Notes: generated by a model not told the origin, from the sequence alone. A stretch of DNA of 64,000 bases from Acidiluteibacter sp963716125 (GCA_963716125.1 OY970294.1:1054001-1118000), one strand, 5' to 3'; positions 9,302-19,008 are shown, numbered from the stretch's first letter. Translations and numbers: made by a program.

Positions 9302-10294
9302 ATGGAATCGGAAAAACACTATGAATTAAAAAGAGCCACATTAGTCCCCCTAATAGTGAAATGGAGAAAATTATTAGTGACCATTACCTTAATGGCTTTT
9401 ATAATTTCGCTTATTGTTTCTTTATTGATAGATGATAAATATGAATCTACAGTAGTGCTTTTTCCTGCTGCCACCACCAATATTTCCAAAACTTTACTTT
9501 CGGAGAATGGCTTTGATGATAAAAGTTTATTAGAGTTTGGAGAAGAAGAACAAGCCGAACAAATGCTTCAAATTTTAAATTCGGATGCGATTAGAGAAAG
9601 AATTATTGAGAAGTATGATTTAATGACTCATTATGAAATAGATCAAGTTCAAAAATATAAAATAACCGAGCTTTATAATACCTACGAAGACAATATTAAA
9701 TTTAAGCGAACACCATTTATGTCAGTAGAAATAAGTGTATTGGATAGAAATGCCGAATATGCTGCCAATATTGCTAACGATATTGCAAACTTATTAGATA
9801 CTGCAATCAATAAAATGCAACAAACAATTGCTTTACAATCTTTAGCTATTGTTGAAAGAGAGTATATTGCATTTGTAAGTGAAATGGATAGCATTCAAAG
9901 TAAAATGAATGTTATGCGCCAAAAAGGAGTGCAAGATTATGCAGTTCAAGTAGAAGTATTAACGGAGCAATATGCTTTAGCTAATCAAAAGGGAGCACAA
10001 TCTGCCATGAAAGCTATTCAGCAACAATTGGATACATTGGCAAAGTATGGTGGTGAATATCAGACTATGACATTAGATTTAGAATATAAGTTGAAGCAAT
10101 TAAACTGGTTAAGAACTAAATATCAAGAAGCTAAAGTAGATGCCTACAGTCAAGTAGAACATAAATTTATTGTAAATAAAGCCTATAAAGCCGAAAAAGC
10201 TTCCTATCCAATGGAATGGTTAATTGTTTTGGTAGCAACAGTAGGAACATTTTTATTCACTTTGATTTTAATCACACTTTTCGATTATAAATAA
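9302..10294 (+). CDS. Wzz-like polysaccharide chain-length determinant, first copy
   Basis: The protein has the polysaccharide co-polymerase layout: a transmembrane segment near residues 25-48, a long periplasmic helical region rich in Gln, Glu and Lys, and a second membrane segment at the C-terminus after a Pro-containing motif (EKASYPMEWLIVLV). I chose the ATG at 9302; a TTG five codons upstream (9287) is in frame but less likely. There is no cytoplasmic tyrosine kinase domain. It probably works with the next gene, a paralogue, in setting chain length. Confidence 0.82.
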   Translation: MESEKHYELKRATLVPLIVKWRKLLVTITLMAFIISLIVSLLIDDKYESTVVLFPAATTNISKTLLSENGFDDKSLLEFGEEEQAEQMLQILNSDAIRERIIEKYDLMTHYEIDQVQKYKITELYNTYEDNIKFKRTPFMSVEISVLDRNAEYAANIANDIANLLDTAINKMQQTIALQSLAIVEREYIAFVSEMDSIQSKMNVMRQKGVQDYAVQVEVLTEQYALANQKGAQSAMKAIQQQLDTLAKYGGEYQTMTLDLEYKLKQLNWLRTKYQEAKVDAYSQVEHKFIVNKAYKAEKASYPMEWLIVLVATVGTFLFTLILITLFDYK

Positions 10295-10302
10295 TTTTAC
10301 AA

Positions 10303-11262
10303 ATGCAACATCAAGAAGATTACATAGATGAAAATAAAAACTTAGTTAAGTTTGTTTTCAAAAACTTTAAAATTCTAGCTGCCGTTGGAATTGTGGCGGG
10401 AATTTTAGCCATTGTATTTTCAAGTACATCTTTTATTACTCCAAAATATGAAGCTACTGGTATAATTTATCCTGCTAATCTTGAAGAATTTGACGAAGAA
10501 ACAGGTTTAGAGCAGCTGCAACAGTTTTTGGAATCCGATCAATTGAGAGATACTATTATCAAAAAATTTAAATTGTTTCAAGAGTATAAGATTGATTCTA
10601 GCTTATTGAAATCAAAATTTTATATAAGAGCGGCATACCAAGATCATGTAAGTATCAGTGAAACAAAATTTGAATCAGTTAAAATAAAAGTACTTTCCAA
10701 AGATCCTGTAAAAGCAAAGTTGATGGTAGATGAAATTATCTACCAAATTAATCATGTGATTGAAAAGGAAATTAAAAAAGTTTTAAAACAACAAGTTGAA
10801 GTCCAAAAAAATATTATTGATATCAAGATGACGGAGATTGATAGTGTGGTAAGTCGGATGCAGGCATACGCAGCCAAATATGGTTTAATGGATTATGCTT
10901 TTCAATCAAAAGAAGTAACCAAAGGTTATATTGATTTCTTATTAGCAGGCAAAACTGGAAATGGATATGACGAAGTTAAAGCGATGCAAAAAAATATAAT
11001 TGAGCATGGTGGAAAATTATATGAGTTTCAAAAAAGATTGGAGTATTTAAATTTGGAAATGGCAAAATCTAAATCTTATTACGATTCTGAACGTGCACTG
11101 CTTGATACTAAGATTGATTATACTTCAATAATTGTAAAACCTGAGATTCCTGATAACAAAGCTTATCCAATTCGTTGGTTAATTGTGGCTTTATCAGTTA
11201 TAGGAGCAGTTGTTTTTGCTTCTATTATTATGATTATTCAAAAGATGAACTATAAATCTTAA
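10303..11262 (+). CDS. Wzz-like polysaccharide chain-length determinant, second copy
   Basis: This 319-residue protein has the same layout as its neighbour: a membrane segment at about residues 25-48, an EATGIIYPANLEEF block after it, a coiled helical middle, and a C-terminal membrane segment preceded by KPEIPDNKAYPIRWLI, a Pro-rich motif of the family. The two adjacent copies are clearly related but divergent, so they may form a mixed complex or serve two polymers. Its stop codon overlaps the start of the ligase/polymerase gene as TAATG. Confidence 0.82.
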   Translation: MQHQEDYIDENKNLVKFVFKNFKILAAVGIVAGILAIVFSSTSFITPKYEATGIIYPANLEEFDEETGLEQLQQFLESDQLRDTIIKKFKLFQEYKIDSSLLKSKFYIRAAYQDHVSISETKFESVKIKVLSKDPVKAKLMVDEIIYQINHVIEKEIKKVLKQQVEVQKNIIDIKMTEIDSVVSRMQAYAAKYGLMDYAFQSKEVTKGYIDFLLAGKTGNGYDEVKAMQKNIIEHGGKLYEFQKRLEYLNLEMAKSKSYYDSERALLDTKIDYTSIIVKPEIPDNKAYPIRWLIVALSVIGAVVFASIIMIIQKMNYKS

Positions 11263-12719
11263 TGACTGATTATTTTAAAAATAATGCATTTTTGATATTG
11301 AGTTTTCTCTTTATCATGATTAATGGAATTTTTATTTCGATGGAAATCTTTTGGTTTTCATTGGTGCCATTTGCTATTGCATTAGCTTTAATGGCCTTTT
11401 TAGCATTAGATAAGCTAATGTATTTCATTATTTTATCAACTCCCTTATCTTTAAATATTGAGCAATTTTCAATCGGTGGAATAGGAATGTTTTTACCCAC
11501 CGAACCATTGATGTTTGGGGTAATGATTATCTTCTTTTTAAGACTGTTATATGAGCGTAAGTTCGATTATAGAATTATTCAACATCCTATTTCCTTAGCT
11601 ATCTTATTCTATTTATTCTGGATTTTAATCACCACATTAACCTCCGAAATGCCAATAGTTTCCTTTAAATATTTGGTGTCTCGATTGTGGTTTATTATTA
11701 CTTTTTATTTTGTAGGTACACAGTTGTTTCGCAGATATAAAAGTATCAATTTATTCTTTTGGCTGTTCTTAATTCCATTGTGTGGAGTGGTTATTTACGC
11801 TAGTATCCATCACAGTATGTATGGTTTTAGTGAGCGATCAGGACACTGGGTGATGCAACCATTTTTAAAAGATCACACAGTTTATGGAGCAGTAATAGCA
11901 CTCGTATATCCGCTTACATTTTATTTAGCATTTAATCCAAATTTTAAGCGTTTTCAATTGTTGAGTTTTGGGATGATATTGGTCTTGACCACAGGATTAA
12001 TATTATCTTACGGTAGAGCTGCTTGGATTTCAGTAGTTTTTGCAGGAGGTTTATATTTAATTTATAGATTTAAGATTCGATTTAGTGCTATACTTTCTGT
12101 TTTAGCATTTTTAGGTTTATTTGTTTTCTTGTTTTGGTCAACGATCATTAAAAAATTAGAAAAAAATAATCAAGACTCTTCTGGCACTAACTTCACAGAA
12201 CATATTCAATCCATTTCAAATATAAGTACAGATGCTTCTAATTTAGAGCGTATTAATAGATGGCATTCAGCTATTAGAATGTTTGAGGAACGACCATTTT
12301 TTGGATTTGGCACTGGTACTTACCAATTTCAATACGCACCTTTTCAATCAGCTGAAGATTTAACAATCATCTCTACCAATACAGGAGATGTAGGGAATGC
12401 GCATAGTGAATACATTGGACCATTGGCCGAAATGGGTTTTATTGGGACTTTCGCTTATGTTTTGATTATTGTCATTGTATTCTATAGAGGTTCAAAGCTT
12501 TATCATTCTTTACCAAAAGGAGAAGCAAAATCTATTGTTTTAGCTGTTATTTTAGGATTTTCAACTTACGTACTGCACGGATTTTTAAATAATTTTCTAG
12601 ATACTGATAAAGCGGCAGTTCCGTTTTGGGGTTATTTAGCTATTTTGGTAGCCATTGAGATTTATCATAAAGATCAATTAATAAAAGATAGCCGAGAGCA
12701 AAGTGATGTCATCAGGTAA
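11262..12719 (+). CDS. O-antigen ligase/polymerase family membrane protein (Wzy/WaaL-like)
   Basis: The 485-residue protein has about 10-12 membrane segments and a large periplasmic loop near residues 300-390, containing NRWHSAIRMFEERPFFGFGTG and the later HSEYIGPLAEMG. The RP-x-x-GxG and Hx-x-x-xxxxE pattern is typical of Wzy polymerases and WaaL ligases. It ends the flippase-Wzz-Wzz operon. The last dozen codons (from about 12678) lie inside the first copy of a 242-bp tandem repeat, so the C-terminus KDSREQSDVIR is repeat-derived and may not be ancestral. Confidence 0.85.
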   Translation: MTDYFKNNAFLILSFLFIMINGIFISMEIFWFSLVPFAIALALMAFLALDKLMYFIILSTPLSLNIEQFSIGGIGMFLPTEPLMFGVMIIFFLRLLYERKFDYRIIQHPISLAILFYLFWILITTLTSEMPIVSFKYLVSRLWFIITFYFVGTQLFRRYKSINLFFWLFLIPLCGVVIYASIHHSMYGFSERSGHWVMQPFLKDHTVYGAVIALVYPLTFYLAFNPNFKRFQLLSFGMILVLTTGLILSYGRAAWISVVFAGGLYLIYRFKIRFSAILSVLAFLGLFVFLFWSTIIKKLEKNNQDSSGTNFTEHIQSISNISTDASNLERINRWHSAIRMFEERPFFGFGTGTYQFQYAPFQSAEDLTIISTNTGDVGNAHSEYIGPLAEMGFIGTFAYVLIIVIVFYRGSKLYHSLPKGEAKSIVLAVILGFSTYVLHGFLNNFLDTDKAAVPFWGYLAILVAIEIYHKDQLIKDSREQSDVIR

Positions 12720-13454
12720 GGCTATTTTGAATTATTTAGCTTACTTAATTATTGCAGATTTTTATTCTATCATCCAAGCCTGAAAGGCTGGCATTATTAT
12801 AAAAACGGTTATGATTATAATGATAAAAACCCTGAAAATGGTGAAATAATTGATTTCCTTCGTACCTTTTACGACCTTAGTTGTTTATCAAATCATCCAA
12901 ACCCAATGTGCAAACTAATATTAATAAAAGAAAGCCAAGAGCAAAGTGATGTCATCGGGAAAGGCTACTTTGAATTATTTAGCTTACTTAATTATTGCAG
13001 ATTTTTATTCTATCATCCAAGCCTGAAAGGCTGGCATTATTATAAAAACGGTTATGATTATAACGATAGAAACCCTGAAAGGGTGAAATGATTGATTTCC
13101 TTCGTACCTTTTATGACCTTAGTTGTTTATCAAATCATCCAAGCCCAATGAGCAAACTAATATTAATAAAAGATTGCTGAGAGCAAAGTGATGTCATCAG
13201 ATAAGGCTATTTTGAATTATTTAGTTTACTTAAATATTGCAGATTTTTATCCTACCATCCAAGCCTGAAAGGCTGGCATTATTATAAAACGGTTATGATT
13301 AAAATGATAGAAACCCTGAAAGGGTGAAATGATTGATTTCCTTCGTATCTTTTATGACCTTAGTTGTTTATCAAATCATCCAAGCCCAATGAGCAAACTA
13401 ATATTAATAAAAGATAGCCGAGAGCAAGGTAATATCATCAGGTAAGGCTACTTT
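12678..13454. repeat. Tandem repeat of about 242 bp, three full copies and one partial
   Basis: Units start at 12678, 12921, 13163 and 13404 (periods 243, 242 and 241), each opening with TTAATAAAAG. The fourth copy is partial, ending near 13454 inside the SpoIIE-type gene. Its first 50 bases encode the genuine C-terminus of that phosphatase (PDDITLLSAIFY on the minus strand), so the first three copies carry a silent fragment of that gene end. Each unit also holds two small palindromes, AGCCTGAAAGGCT and ACCCTGAAAGGGT (degenerate in the first copy), of the REP-like kind common in Bacteroidota intergenic DNA. This accounts for the gene-free stretch 12720-13403. Confidence 0.92.
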
Positions 13455-14633
13455 CCCTCGATAATTATCGGCGGCTTCTGTTACTTTTTGGGCAATATTT
13501 TCAATTGTATTTTCTCTAAGAATTTTTTCTAATGCTTGAATGCCAAATTCTTCATCCAATTCGTTGGTTACTTCTGTAATGCCATCTGTAAAGCTCATTA
13601 ACTTAGCATTTTCTCCTAGAATATGCTCTTCTACTACTATCTCAGGAATTGGATCAAACATTCCTAATAATGTACAACCTTCTTTTAATTCTATTAGTTC
13701 ATTGTTATTTAACAACATTGGAGGGATATGCCCTGCATTGACACTGATTAATTTACGATTTGAAGGATCGTAAATTCCTAAAAATAAAGTAATAAATTTT
13801 TCCATTCCACTACTTTCTATCACTCTTTTATTCAGCTTTATAATCAACTCTTCGGCTGATTTAGAAACACTTAATAATGCTCTAATATTTGCTTGAAAAT
13901 TTGCCATTAATAAAGCAGCTGAAACTCCTTTTCCAGATACATCAGCAATGCAAAAAGCTATCTTATTATCATCAAAAGGAATAACATCAAAGTAATCTCC
14001 TCCAATTTCTCCATGAGGCTGGTATAAAGAGGTAAAAAAGTAGCTTTCATTCTTTACCAAATTAGATGGAATCAATTGCTGTTGCATTTTACGAGCTAAT
14101 TCTAACTCTTTTTTCATAGCAATTCGACCTACTTCTTCTTCATATAGACGTTTGTTTTCTAAAGCAACCATTATAATATTACTAATGGTTTGTATAAAGT
14201 GAAGGTGTTTTATAATGGGACTTACTTCTAATTTTTCACCATCAAAATCTCCCAATAGTAAAAATGCTAGTGGTTTGTTTTTGTGATGAATCGGGATGAT
14301 TACATCATAACTTCTTAAATAATTCGGGTCAGATTCACCTAAAACTTGAATAGTATCAATTAATTTTGCAATTTCTGCTATTTCTAGAGAGTTTGGAATA
14401 CACTCACTTTTACCAATTTGTAAGATTTGATTCCACTCTGATTGCTTTACAAACAAACAAATTTTTCCAATTCTTAGGTCATTTAGCAAGACGGAGCTAA
14501 ATAGTTCTAAAAGTTCAGTAGTAGAAAGATTGTCATTAATTCCAATCGTAATTTTTAGCAAAGAGTCAAGTTTGACAGTAGAAAGTTGTAACTTTTCTTT
14601 TACTCTATCTTGCTTTTTGCCTGAATTTTTCAT
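13404..14633 (-). CDS. PP2C-type SpoIIE-like serine phosphatase with GAF-like N-terminus
   Basis: The 409-residue protein has an N-terminal sensory region resembling GAF (about residues 20-160), a linker with LARKMQQQLIPSN, and a C-terminal SpoIIE/PP2C phosphatase domain. Visible phosphatase motifs are GGDYFDVIPF, IADVSGKGVSAALLMA, NAGHIPPML, FTDGITE and the closing PDDITLL, which supply the metal-binding aspartates. Such proteins usually act in partner-switching control of anti-sigma or similar proteins; the partner is not visible here. Its start overlaps the end of the upstream lpxD-like gene by 4 bases. Its 3' end is the source of the tandem repeat downstream. Confidence 0.9.
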   Translation of the reverse strand: MKNSGKKQDRVKEKLQLSTVKLDSLLKITIGINDNLSTTELLELFSSVLLNDLRIGKICLFVKQSEWNQILQIGKSECIPNSLEIAEIAKLIDTIQVLGESDPNYLRSYDVIIPIHHKNKPLAFLLLGDFDGEKLEVSPIIKHLHFIQTISNIIMVALENKRLYEEEVGRIAMKKELELARKMQQQLIPSNLVKNESYFFTSLYQPHGEIGGDYFDVIPFDDNKIAFCIADVSGKGVSAALLMANFQANIRALLSVSKSAEELIIKLNKRVIESSGMEKFITLFLGIYDPSNRKLISVNAGHIPPMLLNNNELIELKEGCTLLGMFDPIPEIVVEEHILGENAKLMSFTDGITEVTNELDEEFGIQALEKILRENTIENIAQKVTEAADNYRGKVALPDDITLLSAIFY

Positions 14634-15571
14634 TTTTTCAATGCTTTCAAGTCATCTATTATTTGAGGAATTCTTCTGATTGAAGCTAATTCTTTAAGTT
14701 TAGTTCTATTTTCTTCAGCAGGAGCTCCAAAATATACCGTATTAGCTTTTAGTGATTTACTCACACCTGATTTACCTAAAACAACAGCATTTTCACCAAT
14801 AGTTATTCCTGAAGTGGTTCCAACTTGTCCCCAAAGTGTAACGCCATCTTCAATGATAGAACAACCTGCAATACCTACTTGGGCTGCGAATAAACACATC
14901 TTTCCAATCAAAGTATCATGTCCAACTTGTACTTGATTATCCATTTTGGTGCCTTTCCCAATTCTGGTTATTGCAGACACGCCTTTGTCAATAGTACAAG
15001 ATGCTCCAATTTCTACATCATCTTCAATTATTACACTTCCACAACTATTCATTCTTTCAAATAATTCAGGCCTTTTTTTGTAATAAAATGCATGGCTTCC
15101 AATGACTGTGTTGGCATGTATGATAACATTGTTTCCTATTTCACAATCATCATATAGTATAACATTTGGATAAATGGTCACATTGTTTCCAATTTTTATT
15201 CTATTGCCTATCACAACTGTAGGATGAATTTGACAATTTTCGCCTATTTCTACATCTTCACCTATCATTTTAATGTTGAAAGTGAAAGAATGAAAAAAGT
15301 TGGTTAAAAAATTGAAGCTTCTAAATGGATCTTCAGTTATAATAATTCCCTTACCTGCAGGAACAGCTACATTTTGATTGATGATAACGATAGAGGCATT
15401 TGAATTTAAAGCCTTTTCATAATATTTTGGGTGATCCACAAAAACAATATCACCCACTTCTACTCGGTGAATTTCATTAATTCCAAGTACTTCTAATTCT
15501 GGACTACCTTCAAAAGGTGCATCCAATAATGCTGCTATTCTTTGCAGTGTGGTGGGTTTATTAAGTTTCAA
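14630..15571 (-). CDS. LpxD-like acyltransferase paralogue (left-handed beta-helix)
   Basis: The 313-residue protein has an N-terminal LpxD-like uridine-binding region and a hexapeptide-repeat beta-helix with many I-G-x-N turns (for example IGENCQIHPTVVIGNRIKIG). It resembles UDP-3-O-acyl-glucosamine N-acyltransferase but is shorter than the canonical LpxD at 19009 in the same block, so it may act on a different acceptor. It sits between efp, 3 bases upstream, and the phosphatase gene, overlapping 4 bases downstream. The pairing of an lpxD paralogue with efp recurs in Bacteroidota. The substrate is unknown. Confidence 0.85.
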   Translation of the reverse strand: MKLNKPTTLQRIAALLDAPFEGSPELEVLGINEIHRVEVGDIVFVDHPKYYEKALNSNASIVIINQNVAVPAGKGIIITEDPFRSFNFLTNFFHSFTFNIKMIGEDVEIGENCQIHPTVVIGNRIKIGNNVTIYPNVILYDDCEIGNNVIIHANTVIGSHAFYYKKRPELFERMNSCGSVIIEDDVEIGASCTIDKGVSAITRIGKGTKMDNQVQVGHDTLIGKMCLFAAQVGIAGCSIIEDGVTLWGQVGTTSGITIGENAVVLGKSGVSKSLKANTVYFGAPAEENRTKLKELASIRRIPQIIDDLKALKK

Positions 15572-15574
15572 AAT

Positions 15575-16141
15575 TTATGATTTAATTCTTTCTACGTAGC
15601 TACCATTTCTGGTATCAATTTTTATTTTGTCGCCTTCATTGATAAATAAAGGAACATTTATTTCGTTTCCAGTTTCTAATGTTGCTTTTTTGGTAGCATT
15701 AGTGGCTGTGTCACCCTTAATTCCTGGTTCAGTATATGAAATTTCTAATTCTACAAATGCTGGTACATCACACTCTAAAGCTTTCTCCTCATCTGCATGA
15801 AATACAATCTCTACTTCATTTCCTTCCTTCAAAAATTGAGGAGAATTAATTAAAGCTTCTGGCAAAAAAGTTTGCTCAAAAGTATCGCTATCCATAAAAT
15901 GATATCCACTATCATCTTTAAAGAGATATTGATATTTTCTACGCTCAATTCTAACAGTTTCTATTTTTACGCCCGCATTAAATGTATTGTCTAATACTTT
16001 TCCTGTAGTTAAGCTTTTTAATTTAGTTCTTACAAAAGCTGCACCTTTACCCGGTTTTACATGTTGAAACTCTATAATTGTAAATAAATCGTGATTATAT
16101 TTGATACAAAGTCCGTTTCTAAAGTCTGATGTATTTGCCAT
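15575..16141 (-). CDS. efp: Translation elongation factor P
   Basis: EF-P enters the ribosome at polyproline stalls and promotes peptide bond formation. The 188-residue length is normal. The tip loop reads VKPGKGAAFVRTK, with the Lys that is the modification or contact site, and the later domains contain the conserved KYQYLFKDDSGYHFMD and KGDTATNATKKATLETG segments and the ending KIDTRNGSYVERI. I see no modification enzyme gene nearby. It has its own likely promoter just upstream. Confidence 0.97.
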   Translation of the reverse strand: MANTSDFRNGLCIKYNHDLFTIIEFQHVKPGKGAAFVRTKLKSLTTGKVLDNTFNAGVKIETVRIERRKYQYLFKDDSGYHFMDSDTFEQTFLPEALINSPQFLKEGNEVEIVFHADEEKALECDVPAFVELEISYTEPGIKGDTATNATKKATLETGNEINVPLFINEGDKIKIDTRNGSYVERIKS

Positions 16142-16164
16142 TTTATTTTGGTTCTATTAGTTTA

Positions 16165-16172
16165 CAAATTTA
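16165..16172 (-). promoter_or_regulatory. -7 box upstream of efp
   Basis: On the minus strand this reads TAAATTTG, matching TAnnTTTG, and it lies 24 bases before the efp ATG. It sits in the 60-base gap after the ABC ATPase gene and suggests that efp can be transcribed independently of the lipid A genes upstream. Confidence 0.55.
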
Positions 16173-16201
16173 TTAAATATCCCTATCATTATAGATGTTA
16201 A

Positions 16202-16825
16202 TCAGGATTTGAATTGATTTAAATTAATTTCTTGTTGACAGAAAAAATATTCTGCTTTGTGCGCATTGGAACAAACTATAATTGTTCTATCTTTTTTAGT
16301 GTTTTCAATCTGTTGTTGATACCAATCTACACCTTTTTGATCTAAGTTGGATGTTGGTTCATCCAATAAAATAATATCGTTTTGAGTATAAAGTGCCAAA
16401 GTTAATTTCAATCTTTGTTTCATTCCAGAAGAAAAAACTTTTACAGGTTTGTTTAATGAATCTTGCAGATATGCTATTTCAGCAATTTCATTTTTTGATA
16501 TTTGATTGATGAAAGGTTTAAATTTTAGATTGAAATCAAGTAATTCACTTAGGCTAAATTCTTCAGGCAAATCCATATAAGGAGCGGCTATACCAATGTG
16601 TTGGTAAATTTTATCAGCAGCTATGATTTTAGATTTCTTTTCATAAATGATTTCACCTTCAGAGGGAATTTCACTAGATGAAATTAATTTTAATAAAGTG
16701 CTTTTTCCCGAACCGTTACTGCCAAAAACTACCGTTGGCGTAGTCGGATTAATTTCAAAGTTGATATGCTTAAAAATCCATTCTTTATTGAATCTTCTCC
16801 CAAGATTTTTAAGTCTAATGTTCAT
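16202..16825 (-). CDS. ABC transporter ATP-binding protein
   Basis: This small 207-residue ATPase has Walker A GSNGSGKST (about residue 36), the signature FSSGMKQRL, and Walker B DIILLDEPTSNLD with a catalytic Glu. No permease gene is adjacent; the upstream neighbour is lpxA, separated by 1 base, and efp lies downstream. The placement in the lpxA-efp interval is often seen in Bacteroidota, but the cargo is unknown. The protein may pair with a membrane subunit encoded elsewhere. Confidence 0.88.
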   Translation of the reverse strand: MNIRLKNLGRRFNKEWIFKHINFEINPTTPTVVFGSNGSGKSTLLKLISSSEIPSEGEIIYEKKSKIIAADKIYQHIGIAAPYMDLPEEFSLSELLDFNLKFKPFINQISKNEIAEIAYLQDSLNKPVKVFSSGMKQRLKLTLALYTQNDIILLDEPTSNLDQKGVDWYQQQIENTKKDRTIIVCSNAHKAEYFFCQQEINLNQFKS

Positions 16826-16826
16826 T

Positions 16827-17603
16827 TTAAATAGATAAGGGTCCTCTGATAATTCCTTTTTCAGAATTTCTAATAAAATCTAAAATGAGGGTTTTTTCTG
16901 CAGATTCAGGAGCCTCTAAAGATATAACATCTAAAGAATTAGATACATTATTTCCTTTTACATATAAAGTTCTGTAAATATCTTCTATTTGGGTAATGCT
17001 TTCATTGCTAAATCCTCTTCTTCTCAAACCTATTGAGTTGACACCAACATAAGAAAGTGGCTCTCTCGCGGCTTTTACAAAAGGAGGTACATTTTTACGA
17101 ACCAAAGATCCTCCTGCCACAAAACTATGCGCTCCAATAGAAACAAATTGCTGCACAGCTACAACTCCTTCTAATATAGCAAAATCATGAATATTTACAT
17201 GGCCTGCAATGGTTGCTGCATTGGCTAAAATACAATTATTACCTACACTTACATCATGTCCTAAATGAACGTAAGCCATTAGTAAGCAGTTGCTTCCAAC
17301 GGTTGTTTTGTGTCTATCTGTAGTTCCTCTGTTTATAGTAACACATTCGCGAATGATCGTATTATCACCAATTTCTACAGTGGTTATTTCATTATTAAAC
17401 TTCAAATCTTGGGGAATAGCTGAAATAACTGCACCGGGAAAAATTTTTACATTTTTTCCAATTCTTGCACCATCCATTATTGTAGCATTGGGTCCAATCC
17501 AACAATCGTCTCCAATTTCTACATCTCCTGCGATGTATGCAAATGGCTCAATGGTTACATTTTTACCAATTTTAGCGTCTTTATGTACAAAATATTGGTT
17601 CAT
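16827..17603 (-). CDS. lpxA: Acyl-ACP:UDP-N-acetylglucosamine O-acyltransferase
   Basis: LpxA performs the first step of lipid A synthesis, placing a 3-hydroxyacyl chain on UDP-GlcNAc. The 258-residue protein is a left-handed beta-helix with hexapeptide turns and the family segment NRGTTDRHKTTVGSNCLLMA, followed by YVHLGHDVSVGN, which carries the catalytic histidine region. The C-terminal helical part begins near PLSYVGVNSIGLRRRGF. It lies 4 bases after lpxC/fabZ in the same operon. Confidence 0.96.
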   Translation of the reverse strand: MNQYFVHKDAKIGKNVTIEPFAYIAGDVEIGDDCWIGPNATIMDGARIGKNVKIFPGAVISAIPQDLKFNNEITTVEIGDNTIIRECVTINRGTTDRHKTTVGSNCLLMAYVHLGHDVSVGNNCILANAATIAGHVNIHDFAILEGVVAVQQFVSIGAHSFVAGGSLVRKNVPPFVKAAREPLSYVGVNSIGLRRRGFSNESITQIEDIYRTLYVKGNNVSNSLDVISLEAPESAEKTLILDFIRNSEKGIIRGPLSI

Positions 17604-17607
17604 ATAT

Positions 17608-18996
17608 TTATTTCACTTTTACAATTTGTGCCATCAATTCTCCTTCGGTAGCAATTTTATCTCCTACATAAGTGGTGCCTTTCATATGGCAAATGCCTCT
17701 ACGAATAGGTGAGAGCAGTTCTAACTTAAAAACTAACGTATCCCCTGGAACTACTTTATTTTTAAACTTAACATTGTCTATTTTCATAAAATAAGTCAAG
17801 TAATTTTCAGGATCGGGTACAGTGCTTAATACTAAAATCCCTCCTGTTTGTGCCATGGCTTCAATTTGAAGAACACCTGGCATTACTGGGCTTCCAGGAA
17901 AGTGACCTTGAAAGAATTCTTCATTCATAGTCACATTTTTAACTCCAACAACTTGATTTTCTGAAAGTTCGATTATTTTATCTACCATCAAAAATGGGTA
18001 ACGATGAGGTAATAATTTTTGAATTTGCTCTACATTTAATATGGGCTCAATTGTAGGATCATATTTAGGTGGTTTCTTGCTGTCTTCTTTGATTCTTTTC
18101 TTAATCAATTTACCAAAATCAGTATTTCCTTTATGTCCTGGGCGTGCGGCTAAAATATGTCCTTTTATAGGACGGCCAACCAATGCTAAATCACCAACAA
18201 TATCTAATAATTTATGTCTAGCCGGTTCATTTTGAAAATGTAATTCTAAATTATTCAAAACACCTGCTTCTTTGATTTCCATTTTAGGTTTGTTCAACAA
18301 ATCTGCAATTTCATCAATCTTTTCTTGTGGCATAATTTGATCTACCAAAACAATAGCATTGTCTAAATCACCACCTTTTATTAAGCCATTCTTTGCTAAG
18401 AATTCTAATTCTTTTAAGAACACAAAAGTTCTACAATTAGAGATTTCTTCTACAAACTCACCTAAATGATACATGTGTGAATGTTGAGTACCCAAAATTT
18501 TGGAGTTATAATCCACCATCACAGTTAATCGAAATTCATCTTGGGGAACCATTAACATTTCAGTACCTTTCTCTGTATCTTCAAATGCAAGATTTTCTGT
18601 TACTACATAATAATCTTTTTCAGCTTCTTGATCTACAATGCCTGCTTCTAGCAAAGCCTTAACAAAAAACTTGGCACTTCCATCCATAATAGGAATTTCT
18701 TTACCCGAAACTTCAATCATTATATTATCAATGCCTAAGCCATAAACTGCTGCTAAAGCGTGCTCTGTTGTATGCACTCTTGCACCATTTTGCTCCAAAG
18801 TAGTTCCTCTAGAGGTATCTACCACATTGTCCACATCTGCATGGATAATCGGCTGATTTTCTAAATCTATTCTCTTAAACTTATAGCCGTGATTTTCTTC
18901 CGCTGGTTTAAAAGTAATGGTTACTTTCTCGCCGGTATGCAAACCAATACCGCTTAGACTTACTTCTTTTTTTATTGTTTTTTGCTTATCACTCAT
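17608..18996 (-). CDS. lpxC/fabZ: Bifunctional UDP-3-O-acyl-GlcNAc deacetylase / 3-hydroxyacyl-ACP dehydratase
   Basis: This 462-residue fusion joins the committed lipid A deacetylase LpxC (about residues 1-305) to the fatty acid dehydratase FabZ (about 320-462). LpxC zinc ligands are seen in HTTEHALAAVYG, in ARHKLLDIVGDLAL and the following GHILAARPGHKG. FabZ motifs are LPHRYPFLMVDKI, GHFPGSPVMPGVL and the EAMAQ glutamate. The fusion is characteristic of Bacteroidota and couples lipid A to fatty acid synthesis. It lies between lpxD, 12 bases upstream, and lpxA, 4 bases downstream. Confidence 0.97.
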   Translation of the reverse strand: MSDKQKTIKKEVSLSGIGLHTGEKVTITFKPAEENHGYKFKRIDLENQPIIHADVDNVVDTSRGTTLEQNGARVHTTEHALAAVYGLGIDNIMIEVSGKEIPIMDGSAKFFVKALLEAGIVDQEAEKDYYVVTENLAFEDTEKGTEMLMVPQDEFRLTVMVDYNSKILGTQHSHMYHLGEFVEEISNCRTFVFLKELEFLAKNGLIKGGDLDNAIVLVDQIMPQEKIDEIADLLNKPKMEIKEAGVLNNLELHFQNEPARHKLLDIVGDLALVGRPIKGHILAARPGHKGNTDFGKLIKKRIKEDSKKPPKYDPTIEPILNVEQIQKLLPHRYPFLMVDKIIELSENQVVGVKNVTMNEEFFQGHFPGSPVMPGVLQIEAMAQTGGILVLSTVPDPENYLTYFMKIDNVKFKNKVVPGDTLVFKLELLSPIRRGICHMKGTTYVGDKIATEGELMAQIVKVK

Positions 18997-19008
18997 GTGT
19001 GAAAGTAT

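Noticed and set aside
12906..13091. Plus-strand frame of 61 codons.
   Set aside because: It lies wholly within the 242-bp tandem repeat and is not kept open in the other copies.
12678..13454. CRISPR array.
   Set aside because: Units are 242 bp and nearly identical throughout, with no short repeats separated by unique spacers and no cas genes. The decamer array at 47314 also lacks spacers.
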